From positions 1 through 64,000 of the forward strand of contig NZ_JAFBEX010000025.1 in assembly GCF_016908975.1 (NCBI RefSeq): a DNA stretch of 64,000 bases, written 5' to 3'. Shown in pieces: positions 51,957 to 60,972 of the stretch (position 1 is its first letter; every line of letters begins with the position of its first letter). The stretch is from Neobacillus cucumis (lineage in GTDB: Bacteria > Bacillota > Bacilli > Bacillales > Cytobacillaceae). Position numbers and translations under genes: made by a program. Under the pieces are notes generated by a model that did no database searches, was not told where the DNA came from, and worked only from the letters and a program-made list of their open reading frames with translations.

Positions 51957-52301
51957 TTATTCTAAGTCCCTTGGACCAAATTGATGACCAGCGTGAGGAC
52001 CAAAGAACATTCGTTCTGTTTGTTGACCTGCTTGTGTCCCTGTCTGTGCTTCAGCTTGCGTTCCAATTTGTGTAACGGTTTGTGCTTCCGGTGTTTGTTC
52101 CAAATGTGGAGTTCCTGCTTGAAATCCTGCTTGAAACCCTGATTGGAATCCCGCCTGGAACCCAGCTTGAAATCCTGCCAGATGCATAGCTGTTTGACTC
52201 GTTTCTGCGCTACTCAATGGACCTAGGTTTTGCCTTAAGTCATAAAAATCAGGTATTTCATATTGGTTTTCATTTAACAGATTTTCAGTTTCATTATACA
52301 T
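51957..52301 (-). CDS. AGFQ-repeat protein, possible coat component
   Basis: This 114-residue protein has an acidic/Asn-rich head (MYNETENLLNENQYEIPDFY), a central run of five AGFQ/SGFQ units (about 45-64), a Gln/Thr/Ala-rich region with TQIGTQAEAQTGTQAG and a His/Gly/Phe/Pro tail (MFFGPHAGHQFGP). There is no signal peptide. A weak GGTGAGG precedes the ATG at 52301. It is divergent from two coat-protein-like genes, suggesting a spore surface role; that is inference from position and composition. Confidence 0.6.
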   Translation of the reverse strand: MYNETENLLNENQYEIPDFYDLRQNLGPLSSAETSQTAMHLAGFQAGFQAGFQSGFQAGFQAGTPHLEQTPEAQTVTQIGTQAEAQTGTQAGQQTERMFFGPHAGHQFGPRDLE

Positions 52302-52567
52302 ATCCTCACCACCTGCCGATATGGTATGCACCTTAAGAAACAGATGAGCCTTTCCAATAAAATGACAGGAGGAACAAATATTAACTCGAATAAAGAATAC
52401 ACAAAGAAATAATGTACTAAAAAGGAAAGTATGTTCCTACTCCCATTATGTTTATGCCTTGAAAGGAATCATATGCTCTTACTAATTTGATATCCGTATT
52501 TTTCATAAAATGCCTGCCTATTGTAAATTCTAAATTTGTAAATAACAAACTGAAAAGGAGTTTTACT

Positions 52568-52837
52568 ATGCAAATGATGAATCAACCACCTATTCCTAAT
52601 CCACCTCGTGCGATTACTACAAAGGATGTAATGTATTTAAAAGATGCCATGTCATGGGAGCTGCTGACCTTTAAAAAATTCCATTCGATGGCACAGCAAG
52701 TGCAAAACCCACAATTTAAGGATGCACTCGAAAGAGCCGGGCAAATGCACCAAAATCATTTCCAAAGAATCCTTACACATCTTCAAGTTGACAATGATGC
52801 AGCTTTAGCAAGCTTACCTAACACACAACTACAGTAA
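52568..52837 (+). CDS. Small CotF-like spore coat protein
   Basis: This 89-residue helical protein has a Pro/Asn-rich start (MNQPPIPNPPRAITTKDV) and two amphipathic helices (YLKDAMSWELLTFKKFHSMA and PQFKDALERAGQMHQNHFQR). The pattern matches small ferritin-like coat proteins next to CotF homologues (YraG/YusN type). AAAAGGAG precedes the ATG; the frame is open upstream without a site. It is followed after 28 bases by a second coat gene. Confidence 0.8.
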   Translation: MQMMNQPPIPNPPRAITTKDVMYLKDAMSWELLTFKKFHSMAQQVQNPQFKDALERAGQMHQNHFQRILTHLQVDNDAALASLPNTQLQ

Positions 52838-52865
52838 ACAATATAGAAAAATTGGAGGTTATAAG

Positions 52866-53222
52866 ATGCAAAACCAACAACAATCACAACAAAACCAAAA
52901 CAAAATGCAAATTGCCAATCCCCAAACAGGTGAATTGCCAAAAGTAAAAAGTCCGGAAATGAATGATCGTGATTATATCAACGATGCACTTAGTACCTGT
53001 AAATACTTAACTGACAGCTTAAACATTGCGGTTCGCGAAGCCAGCCATGAACAGTTGCATCAAGAAATGCTGCAAATCTTAAATGAAACACACCAAACCG
53101 CTCGGGAGCTTTATAATTTAATGTTCCAGCATGGCTGGTACAAGCTTGAAGCTGAGGAACAACAGAAAATTGATCAGGCCTATCAGCAATTTAATAACTA
53201 TTCCTCACAGTTCCCATACTAA
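52866..53222 (+). CDS. CotF family spore coat protein
   Basis: This 118-residue protein has a Gln/Asn-rich head (about 1-20) and a CotF domain (about 30-105): MNDRDYINDALSTCKYLTDSL, ASHEQLHQEMLQILNETHQTA and LYNLMFQHGWYKLEAEE. TTGGAGG precedes the ATG. It forms an operon with the preceding coat gene and ends in a strong terminator. CotF-type proteins are found in the inner coat of Bacillus spores. Confidence 0.88.
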   Translation: MQNQQQSQQNQNKMQIANPQTGELPKVKSPEMNDRDYINDALSTCKYLTDSLNIAVREASHEQLHQEMLQILNETHQTARELYNLMFQHGWYKLEAEEQQKIDQAYQQFNNYSSQFPY

Positions 53223-53224
53223 TT

Positions 53225-53252
53225 TAAGCCTAGGATTCTAGGCTTTTTTTAA
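53225..53252 (+). terminator. Rho-independent terminator
   Basis: AAGCCTAG and CTAGGCTT pair around a GATT loop, followed by a T run. It ends the coat operon. Confidence 0.85.
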
Positions 53253-53449
53253 TCCTCCCCTTTATAATCATTCAAAATAAAATAGCAGAATAATCTTCAC
53301 GATTCTTTTTTTCCTAAACGCTGTCATATTTTCGGAATTTAAATTATAGAAATAGTCGGAATCGCAATCCTGCAGGAGCAAAAGAACAAAAGGCAAACAC
53401 ATTCGTTAGGCAATCAAGCCTTTGAATGAAAGTATGAGCATCCCAAAAA

Positions 53450-53584
53450 GTGAACGCAATAATTGAGAGTGATATACTACTTATGGTTGAGCGGGCACAT
53501 GAAGAAGCGAATCCTCTCGATCCTGTACCACGAATTTTCTTTAAAGATGATTTATACCAACTATACCAGCTAATTAAAGAATAA
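53450..53584 (+). pseudogene. Small ORF or gene remnant, unidentified
   Basis: An open frame of 44 codons ends ERAHEEANPLDPVPRIFFKD followed by DLYQLYQLIKE. The residues look like a real protein end, but the possible GTG (53450) and ATG (53483) starts have no ribosome binding site. It ends 22 bases before the aldehyde dehydrogenase gene and could be translated upstream of it. I do not recognise it. Confidence 0.35.
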
Positions 53585-53606
53585 AAATTTATAAGGTGGC
53601 TACAAA

Positions 53607-54962
53607 ATGGAGACATACAGTTCTCTTATTACCAAGCAAAAATCCTTTTTCAAAACAGAAAAAACAAAAAATATTGCATTCCGTCTCGAAGCACTCCAGA
53701 AATTACGAAATGCGATTAAAAATAATGAAAAAACACTAATGGAAGCCTTGAGAACCGACCTAAATAAATCTGAATTTGATGCCTACACCTCAGAAATTGG
53801 GTTTATATTGGAAGAACTTCGGTTTACAATTAAACATTTACGTTCATAGGCTGCGCCCAAAAAGGTTAAAACACCGGTTACCCATATTGGTTCGAATAGT
53901 TATATTTATCCTGAACCATATGGGGTCACGTTAATCATTGCACCTTGGAACTATCCATTTCAATTAGCGGTTGCTCCGTTAATCGGTGCGATTGCCGCCG
54001 GAAATACCGCCATTATTAAACCGTCTGAATTAACCCCAAAAACATCTGCAATATTACAGACACTTATCCGAGAAATTTTTCCTGGAGAGTATATTGCGGT
54101 TGTGCAAGGAGGCGTTGAAACGAGTCAGGCCTTACTGAATGAACCGCTTGATTATATCTTTTTTACCGGAAGTGTCCCTGTTGGAAAAATCATTATGGAA
54201 GCTGCGGCGAAACATTTAACACCGGTGACCTTAGAGCTTGGTGGAAAAAGTCCTTGTATTGTTCACGAGGATGCTAATCTAAAGCTGGCTGCTAAGCGAA
54301 CCGCCTGGGGAAAGTTTACCAATGCTGGACAAACCTGTATTGCCCCGGATTATTTGTATGTTCATAAAAGAATTAAGCAGGAGTTCCTTCAGCAATTCAA
54401 GGAAACAACTTCTGAACTATACGGGCAGGAGCCTTTAAAGAATCCTGACTTTACTCGGATTGTAAGCGAAAGGCATTTTAATCGCTTATCTTCTTTTTTA
54501 GATGATGGGAAAGTTTTGATGGGAGGGAAAACGGATAAGGAACGCTTAACGATTGAGCCAACCGTATTAACCGATATTACCTGGGAGGATTCCATAATGC
54601 AGGATGAAATCTTTGGACCAATCCTGCCAGTGCTCGAATATGACAACTTAACAGAAGTAATCGAGGGAATCCATCGTCACCCGAAACCGCTTGCTCTTTA
54701 TATTTTCACAGAAAACAATCACATTCAAGAAGATGTTTTAACTAAAGTCTCCTTCGGGGGCGGCTGTGTGAACGATACTGTTTATCACTTTGTTTCTCCA
54801 TACCTCCCGTTTGGCGGGGTCGGTACCAGCGGGATTGGAGCCTATCATGGGAAGGGTAATTTTGATACGTTCTCCCATCAAAAAAGCGTCCTTAAACAAA
54901 CGACCAAGTTTGATATACCGTTCCGCTATCCAAATGTAAAGAATGGGTTGGAAAAAATTTAG
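53607..54962 (+). pseudogene. Aldehyde dehydrogenase (YwdH-like) interrupted by one in-frame TAG
   Basis: The frame is continuous for 451 codons apart from a TAG at 53847-53849 (codon 81), where homologues have Trp (SWA context; TGG to TAG). Everything else is intact: APWNYPFQLAVAPLIGA (about 114), KPSELTPKTSA, FTGSVPVGK, LELGGKSP with the catalytic Glu, GQTCIAPDY with the catalytic Cys, EIFGPILPV and the C-terminal PFGGVGTSG. GGTGG lies before the ATG. A terminator follows. Unless the TAG is suppressed or a sequencing error, only an 80-residue fragment is made. Confidence 0.88.
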
Positions 54963-54980
54963 ATGTTTATGAAGTAAGAA

Positions 54981-55020
54981 GAAAAGGCCTGGACTCAAGT
55001 GAATCAAGGCCTTTTCTGTA
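54981..55020. terminator. Rho-independent terminator
   Basis: AGAAAAGGCCT and AAGGCCTTTTCT pair around a 15-nt loop. It lies between the aldehyde dehydrogenase gene and the convergent RDD gene. Confidence 0.8.
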
Positions 55021-55081
55021 TTTAGGCGGTTCCAAAGGTCATTCCACATTCGACCATTTACAAATGTGCTGAGGATTTATG

Positions 55082-55885
55082 TTAAAGTTCAAATTCCCAT
55101 TCATCCTTAAGGATGAAATAAAGACCAAGAAGGATATTTTCTAATTCTATTTCACTTTTTCCAATCACTTCAAATCCTAACTTTGGCAGAAGGAGGTCTG
55201 CAATTTGTTTGGTCAATTCATTTCTATCCTCTTGTGGAATTTGTAAAAAACGGTTCGCATATGTACTGACAAGCTTCCAATCCTTTTCCTTAAACGAACC
55301 TACTGTCCATTCATCCAAATGAAGATCATTTTTGTTTAGCCCCCGCAAATTGATTTCTTTTTCAATGTGTGAAGGTTTATTTTTCTTTTTCGCCTTTCGC
55401 TCATGAACCACAATGGTCCCGGCCACTAGATCACCGAGCCGTTTATGTTTAGGATGGAAAAAGATCAAAATAATACCGAGAAAATAGGCAGTTGGCAGTG
55501 AATCAATCATACGAACGAGATTTCGGATAAAACTTGAAAGCAATGTAATGCTATGCCCGTTGTCTTGAATTACTCGAATGCCTACCATTCTTTTCCCAAG
55601 GGTTTTACCGCCTGAGAAAAACTCAAAGAAGAAGAAATAGCCCCAATTGATGATAAACAAGCCAATGACAGCAATTGCGATTGGAACGGAACTATCCCTT
55701 AGAAAAAACGGCAGCGAATCCATCCCATCATATACGAAAAAAAGAACTACTATGATGATAATATTGACGAGTAATAGCAGGACACGATCAATCATATACG
55801 CAGCCGCTCTGCTTCCTAATCCGGCCATTCGAAACTGGATGGCTACATATTCAGGTGTTTTGATATCTATCTGATCTTGCGTCAT
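55082..55885 (-). CDS. RDD family membrane protein
   Basis: This 267-residue protein has an RDD domain (about 10-165) starting IDIKTPEYVAIQFRMAGLGSR with AAAYMIDRVL and the second signature GKTLGKRMVGIRVIQ, and three or four helices. The C-terminal 100 residues are soluble and acidic. AAGGGGG precedes the ATG. It is divergent from the SpoIIM-like gene. RDD plus SpoIIM plus MoxR genes form a conserved set in Bacillota and Actinomycetota; the RDD protein's role in it is unknown. Confidence 0.88.
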   Translation of the reverse strand: MTQDQIDIKTPEYVAIQFRMAGLGSRAAAYMIDRVLLLLVNIIIIVVLFFVYDGMDSLPFFLRDSSVPIAIAVIGLFIINWGYFFFFEFFSGGKTLGKRMVGIRVIQDNGHSITLLSSFIRNLVRMIDSLPTAYFLGIILIFFHPKHKRLGDLVAGTIVVHERKAKKKNKPSHIEKEINLRGLNKNDLHLDEWTVGSFKEKDWKLVSTYANRFLQIPQEDRNELTKQIADLLLPKLGFEVIGKSEIELENILLGLYFILKDEWEFEL

Positions 55886-55994
55886 TAAATTTCCCCCTTA
55901 AATCTTGTTGAATCTTTCTATTTTCCTACTATTTTTCTATAATAAGGAGAAACGTATAATAATTTACAAAGCTCCGGTGAAAGAAGGTGTCAAA

Positions 55995-56975
55995 ATGAAT
56001 ATTAAGCAATTTGTAAAAATGCACCGTGAAGAGTGGAAACAACTAGAACAATTTGTAACCCTATTAAGTAAGCAAAAAAGGCATTATACCGGTGATACCA
56101 TCACACAGTTTCATCGATTATATCAAAAAACTGCCCAAAATCTTTCCTATAGCCAAACTTATTTTCCTAATGAGGAAATAACGATTTACTTAAACGGTCT
56201 TGTATCAAAAGCCCATAATCTTTTGTATAAAAATCAGGTGTCGAGTTTTAAACAGATTCAGTACTTCTTCAGCACAAAGTTTATTGGCCTATTGCTAGAG
56301 CAATGGAAATTTGTCACAGCAGCCTTTATCTTATTTTTAATTGGCGCGGTTGGCAGCTTTCTTTCGGTAATGAATGACCCTCTCCATATTTATTCCATCC
56401 TCCCTGCTGAAATTTCCCAAGGGGTTGACCCTGACAAATTAGGAAAAGGAACAAACGCCCTTGATTCTTCTCTCATGTCAGCAGAAATTATGACCAACAA
56501 TATTAAAGTAGCAATCTTTGCCTTCGCCGGGGGAATTACCTTTGGACTGGTGACAGTCTATTTAATGGTCTACAATGGTATCATTATTGGCGCGCTTGCT
56601 GCCCTTTTTTGGCATCACGGCAAATCGTATGATTTTTGGGCTTATATTGTACCGCATGGAATGATTGAGCTGACAGCCATATTTATTGCCGGTGGAGCAG
56701 GTCTATTAATGGGCTATAAGCTCTTTGTTCCAGGGCAATACACGAGAGGCTATCAATTAAAGCTACATGCCAAGCGATCCGTTCAACTACTCCTTGGAAC
56801 GATTCCATTGTTTGTCATAGCAGGGATGATAGAAGGCTTTATCACCCCTGCAAAAATTTCGTTAGAAGCAAAATATTTCGTCGCACTCTTAACCGTTGCC
56901 GGGCTCATTCTATATGTAATCATCGGTAAGTTGAAATGGGCCAAATCCATGCTTATAAAAGACTTTGATTCATAA
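55995..56975 (+). CDS. SpoIIM-like stage II sporulation protein M family
   Basis: This 326-residue protein has a soluble helical N-terminal region (about 1-95; MHREEWKQLEQFVTLL) and a SpoIIM-type membrane domain with about six helices, including ILFLIGAVGSFLSV-like, NNIKVAIFAFAGGITFGLVT and the family's PHGMIELTAIFIAGGAGL. AAGAAGGTG precedes the ATG at 55995; the longer frame from 55905 has no site. It is longer than true SpoIIM (about 215), as is usual for the MoxR-linked paralogues. Its 3' end overlaps the convergent DUF58 gene by 23 bases. Confidence 0.88.
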   Translation: MNIKQFVKMHREEWKQLEQFVTLLSKQKRHYTGDTITQFHRLYQKTAQNLSYSQTYFPNEEITIYLNGLVSKAHNLLYKNQVSSFKQIQYFFSTKFIGLLLEQWKFVTAAFILFLIGAVGSFLSVMNDPLHIYSILPAEISQGVDPDKLGKGTNALDSSLMSAEIMTNNIKVAIFAFAGGITFGLVTVYLMVYNGIIIGALAALFWHHGKSYDFWAYIVPHGMIELTAIFIAGGAGLLMGYKLFVPGQYTRGYQLKLHAKRSVQLLLGTIPLFVIAGMIEGFITPAKISLEAKYFVALLTVAGLILYVIIGKLKWAKSMLIKDFDS

Positions 56976-58311
56976 TCTCAATATAATGGGAAACGGCTGT
57001 CACTGCCAATTTTTCCTCGCGGGCCTCAATCATCTGGAGGCCTTGTTTTTCCCATCTATTTTTTTCTCTTTTTTTAAATAGGATTTGCTGCTGGGCAATG
57101 CTTTTCACCATCGCATGCTGCATAGTGTCAGGCGCTCCTTGAACTCTTTTTAACAGTGTTTGGTCCTCCACACCAATCATCAAAAACAAGTGACGTTTTC
57201 GCAGCCGCTGTAAATAGACTAAAGCACTTTCCTCATGTAAAAAAGTAGAGATATCACTAAATAGTAACAATAGACTTCGTTTCTTTTGCACCGTTTCTAA
57301 ATAGCGTAAGACAGCACCGTAATTGGATTCTGAAGCATCTACCTTTAAATTATAGATGGCTTGTAAAATCGTCTGTAGATGGGTCATTCCTTTAGCAGGC
57401 GGAACAAAGACATGAATTTCTTTTGAGAAAGCAAGGACCGAAACATAATCTCCGTTCTTTAAAGCTGCAGCGGTAACCGTCAAGGCAGCTTCTAACGACT
57501 TTTCTAACCGGTTTCCCTTCTTTAATTCCGCTCCCATCATTCTTCCGCAATCAATTAAAATCGTAATGTATTTACCATGCTCTGGTTCATATTCGTTCGT
57601 CATTACTTCCTGCAGCTTAGCTGTCTGACGCCAGTTAATTTTCCGTGGATCGTCACCAACGACAAACTCTCGAATCTTGGAAAAATCACCAACACCTCTT
57701 CGCTGTCTGCGGATTTTTAATCCTTCATATTTTAAAAATTGCTGCGCGTTTTCTAAATATTGTTTGGTCTCCGTTAAATCGGGAATCACTTTTACAGATT
57801 GTGCTAAGTCAACAGTCGTCTGTTTTTCCCATAATCCTATTAGGCTGCTATAACGAAAATACAGCTTTTTTACATCATAATTACCTCGAACCTTTGCAGT
57901 TGTATGGTAAGTAATCACTTGTGCCGAATCCTTAGGGATTTGTCCTTTCAACGGAAACGGCCAGTTAAAGGACAGTGGCAAACCGTCCACCAACCGGTAA
58001 AAAAGAGAATAGGGAGAGGAATTGCTAATCTCAATTTCAATGGAGTAAGAGATGCCTCTTTCCAACTCAGTTGGTAACATTCTAGTAATGGTAAGCTGTT
58101 GTTTTCTTGGTGAAAAAAGCAAGTCCAGTAAACTAATACATATTGTTAATAGATTAAAGGTAATGATAAAAGCCCATGAAAGTCCCAAAATCGAACCCCA
58201 CATGAATACCAGAGAAATAAAAAGGTAGACAAACAAAAAACGTTTGGTAGGTAAAATTCCTTTATCTTGGAACAGGAACCGAGCCCACAAGCTCTTCAAT
58301 GATTTGGTCAA
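56953..58311 (-). CDS. DUF58 domain (vWA-like) protein
   Basis: This 452-residue protein has two N-terminal helices (about 22-62), a beta-rich middle and a DUF58 domain with RQRRGVGDFSKIREFVVGDD and RKINWRQTAKLQEVMTNEYE. The MIDAS-like ILIDCGRMMGAE follows. It normally works with the MoxR ATPase encoded upstream. The start is a TTG overlapping the MoxR gene by 50 bases; no ribosome binding site is evident, so translation coupling to MoxR is likely. It resembles B. subtilis YeaD. Confidence 0.88.
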   Translation of the reverse strand: MTKSLKSLWARFLFQDKGILPTKRFLFVYLFISLVFMWGSILGLSWAFIITFNLLTICISLLDLLFSPRKQQLTITRMLPTELERGISYSIEIEISNSSPYSLFYRLVDGLPLSFNWPFPLKGQIPKDSAQVITYHTTAKVRGNYDVKKLYFRYSSLIGLWEKQTTVDLAQSVKVIPDLTETKQYLENAQQFLKYEGLKIRRQRRGVGDFSKIREFVVGDDPRKINWRQTAKLQEVMTNEYEPEHGKYITILIDCGRMMGAELKKGNRLEKSLEAALTVTAAALKNGDYVSVLAFSKEIHVFVPPAKGMTHLQTILQAIYNLKVDASESNYGAVLRYLETVQKKRSLLLLFSDISTFLHEESALVYLQRLRKRHLFLMIGVEDQTLLKRVQGAPDTMQHAMVKSIAQQQILFKKREKNRWEKQGLQMIEAREEKLAVTAVSHYIEIMNQSLL

Positions 58312-59191
58312 CGGTCGCTCCCTCCAATTCTATATGCGGAGATAATAGAATCCGATGTCGTAAGGCCGGTTTAGCCACCATTTTAATATCATCCGGCGTT
58401 ACATAATCTCTCCCTGATAGATAGGCCCAAGCTTGAGCCGCCTTGCCGATTGAAATTCCTGCTCTAGTACTAGCCCCAAAGCGAATTGATTCCGACTCAC
58501 GAGTTTTTCTGACCATCTGCAAGATATAACCCAGAACATTCTCACTAAGAGTTACTCTCTCGATTTCACGTCTTATCGATAAAAAGGTCTCTATGTCCAA
58601 GATAGAGGTGAGAGGATTCTCCATAAAACTATTTTCAATCACTAGTTTTAACACATGTTTTTCCTCTTCGAAAGTTGGGAAATCAATGTAAAGCTTAAAT
58701 AAAAAACGGTCCTGCTGTGCTTCCGGTAGTAGGTAGGTCCCTTCAAATTCAATCGGATTTTGCGTCGCTACCACAAAAAATACCTCCGGCAATTGATAGG
58801 TTTCTCCTTGAATGGTTACCTGCTTTTCTTCCATTGCCTCTAAAAGAGCTGCTTGTGTCTTAGCGGGTGTACGGTTAATTTCATCGGCTAACAATATATT
58901 GGTAAAAATCGGTCCCTTTAGGGTTTGAAAGGTACTCTCTTTCATGTTATAAATCGTACTGCCTGTTATATCACTTGGCAGTAAATCAGGGGTAAACTGA
59001 ATCCGGTTAAAACTACCACCAAGAAGTTCAGCAAGTGTCCTTACCATTTGCGTTTTCCCGGTGCCTGGCACTCCTTCTAACAGTACATGTCCGCCAGATA
59101 GGATAGCCGAAAGAAGGAGTCTTAAATTAAGGCTTTGTCCTAAGATTCGCTCCTCATATTTTTCTAAAAAGGATGTTAATTCTGTCTTCAT
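58262..59191 (-). CDS. MoxR family AAA+ ATPase
   Basis: This 309-residue cytoplasmic ATPase has Walker A GVPGTGKTQ (about 39), FTPDLLPSDITGS, Walker B LLADEINR (about 99) followed by KTQAALLEAMEE, and sensor 1 VVATQNP. The C-terminal helical lid has RFGASTRAGI and DDIKMVAKPALRHR. MoxR proteins act as chaperones for vWA-type partners, here DUF58. It overlaps the DUF4350 gene by four bases and is part of a tightly packed operon. Confidence 0.94.
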   Translation of the reverse strand: MKTELTSFLEKYEERILGQSLNLRLLLSAILSGGHVLLEGVPGTGKTQMVRTLAELLGGSFNRIQFTPDLLPSDITGSTIYNMKESTFQTLKGPIFTNILLADEINRTPAKTQAALLEAMEEKQVTIQGETYQLPEVFFVVATQNPIEFEGTYLLPEAQQDRFLFKLYIDFPTFEEEKHVLKLVIENSFMENPLTSILDIETFLSIRREIERVTLSENVLGYILQMVRKTRESESIRFGASTRAGISIGKAAQAWAYLSGRDYVTPDDIKMVAKPALRHRILLSPHIELEGATVDQIIEELVGSVPVPR

Positions 59192-60312
59192 GATTCAACC
59201 TCGTTTCGTAATTCGTCTAGTTTTCTTGACCATAAAAGATACTCTTGTTTATTAATTTTATCTTTACTTAAGACACCGGTTAAACCATTTAAGAAAGCTT
59301 TGATTTCACTTCCTGTCAGTCTCATCCATTTCCTTTCAACGTATGGCGCTATGTCCTGCCATTCCTTACTGTATGGAATTTGCCATCTTTCTTGGATTAA
59401 CACTTTTACATAATCTTCTTGAATGGCGAGTGAATCCTGATAACGTCTACCTCTTATATACCAGGCAGCAATCGCTTGAATACCCTCATCACTAAATCGA
59501 ATCCAATCCTCTCTTGGCTGCATAAGCGGCCCAAATCGTTTTCCCTGATAGCATAACCACAGCAGCAACAAAAGAATTCCTTGAAAAATTAGAACCAAAA
59601 ACCACATTGGATATATGGTCAAAATGGTCGATTCATTTTCTCCGCCATGTGTATATTCATCGAATAACAGGCTATCCGGTTTACCTTGATTTAAAAGTTG
59701 AAAACTAAGCGGCAAATGATCTTTTTTTAGGAGTTTGCCATTCGTAAACCATTCAGGAGTGATTGCAACGATTAAAGATCCCTTCCCATAAGGCCTTTTG
59801 ATCGCAATCGGTCCGTATGAATCAGAAAGGATAATTTGATCATTTTTCTTTGTACGAATTCGAACATCAGAAATCACATCAGCCTTAAACGTATGATGAT
59901 TCTGGTCTTTGATTGTCGTCAATTGACGATCCATTTGAATATAATCGACATCGACATTAAACATCCCTTTTGGATTTGTTTTCAATATTAGAATCGTATT
60001 TCCGGACTGGATAAAATGAATGTAATCATTCATTAACTCTTTTTCAGGTATAAAAGCAGGACCCGCCATCACCAGCATCTGGTGCTCATCCTCTTTAGGG
60101 AGTAAATCAGGGGAATGGTTCCAGCTTTTTACCTCTTTATCTTTTTTTAAATATGTATACAGCGCCTTCAATCCAGTCGGAGAAGGGGAGGTGGTGATAT
60201 AATTGGGATAAGGATTTGGCTTGGGTGTATAGGAAAAATAGCTAACGGCTATAAAGAGCAGAAGCAAAACCAAAAACCAAACCCACCCACGTATTTTTGA
60301 ATGAGTCTTCAT
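59188..60312 (-). CDS. DUF4350 domain-containing membrane protein
   Basis: This 374-residue protein has an N-terminal helix (about 8-26), an extracytoplasmic DUF4350 domain (TTSPSPTGLKALYTYLKK, LVMAGPAFIPEKELMNDYI), a second helix (about 225-245, MWFLVLIFQGILLLLLWLCY) and a cytoplasmic tail with RRYQDSLAIQEDYVKVL. The ATG overlaps the DUF4129 stop by four bases, and its own stop overlaps the MoxR start by four bases. The function is unknown; context ties it to the MoxR system. Confidence 0.85.
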   Translation of the reverse strand: MKTHSKIRGWVWFLVLLLLFIAVSYFSYTPKPNPYPNYITTSPSPTGLKALYTYLKKDKEVKSWNHSPDLLPKEDEHQMLVMAGPAFIPEKELMNDYIHFIQSGNTILILKTNPKGMFNVDVDYIQMDRQLTTIKDQNHHTFKADVISDVRIRTKKNDQIILSDSYGPIAIKRPYGKGSLIVAITPEWFTNGKLLKKDHLPLSFQLLNQGKPDSLLFDEYTHGGENESTILTIYPMWFLVLIFQGILLLLLWLCYQGKRFGPLMQPREDWIRFSDEGIQAIAAWYIRGRRYQDSLAIQEDYVKVLIQERWQIPYSKEWQDIAPYVERKWMRLTGSEIKAFLNGLTGVLSKDKINKQEYLLWSRKLDELRNEVES

Positions 60313-60959
60313 GAAATACCTTCCCCCACCCCTTCAGCCAATATGTTTTTGATTTTTGTCCTAAATGTTTCAAATTCTTCAGGTCTTATGTTTCGTTCTC
60401 CATAGGTAACATCCTCAAAAAATTGTGCCAGCTCGTTAAATTGGTCAGCATTTTGCTTATTTACTTTTCTTAGTTCATCAAAGTAATCCCAATTTGTTTT
60501 CCAGATTCGAGCTTCCAGCCACTTCTTTTCATGATAAAACAAGAGCATCGCAAGAAAAAGGTGGCGGGTGGAGCCCGGATAATCCTCGAGAGATTCGAGG
60601 CGCTCCGCCTCTTTTATATGCTGTACAAAAGTCCAATTTCGGTCCTTTACTGATTGAAGTGGCTTTTGATTCCGTAATAGACGATTCCTTTTCACATTTC
60701 GAATGAGTAAATACGCTGCAACCGCTAATATCATTATGACCATCACAATCATTCCAATCAAAATGGCACTTGAAGCACTACTTGCAGATTGAAAAGACGG
60801 AAATAATTTTTCCAGTTGAGCGGCAATCCATTCTTTCGCCTTATCCCAGCATGTTTCGATGAACCCTTTTGGGTGATCGTAATAAACTTGATATTCTTTT
60901 CTTTTTAAAATCTCTTCAATATCGTCTCTCGCTTTGTTTGCATTTAACATAACCATCAC
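60309..60959 (-). CDS. DUF4129 domain-containing membrane protein
   Basis: This 216-residue protein has one central helix (about 64-88, SAILIGMIVMVIMILAVAAYLL). The N-terminal segment includes YYDHPKGFIETCWDKAKEW and the C-terminal DUF4129 domain has RHLFLAMLLFYHEKKWLEAR, WDYFDEL and EFFEDVTYGERNI. Such domains sit next to transglutaminases or MoxR systems. It overlaps the DUF4350 gene by four bases and follows the membrane protein gene after 13 bases. Confidence 0.85.
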   Translation of the reverse strand: MMVMLNANKARDDIEEILKRKEYQVYYDHPKGFIETCWDKAKEWIAAQLEKLFPSFQSASSASSAILIGMIVMVIMILAVAAYLLIRNVKRNRLLRNQKPLQSVKDRNWTFVQHIKEAERLESLEDYPGSTRHLFLAMLLFYHEKKWLEARIWKTNWDYFDELRKVNKQNADQFNELAQFFEDVTYGERNIRPEEFETFRTKIKNILAEGVGEGIS

Positions 60960-60972
60960 CTAACTTAGGTCT

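Noticed and set aside
52368..52411. Short frame after AGGAGG upstream of the coat genes (ATGACAGGAGG)
   Set aside because: Only about 16 codons, no family resemblance; not called as a gene.
53844..53852. Selenocysteine or pyrrolysine decoding of the TAG in the aldehyde dehydrogenase
   Set aside because: Selenocysteine uses TGA; no pyrrolysine genes are expected in this organism group, and homologues have Trp at the position.
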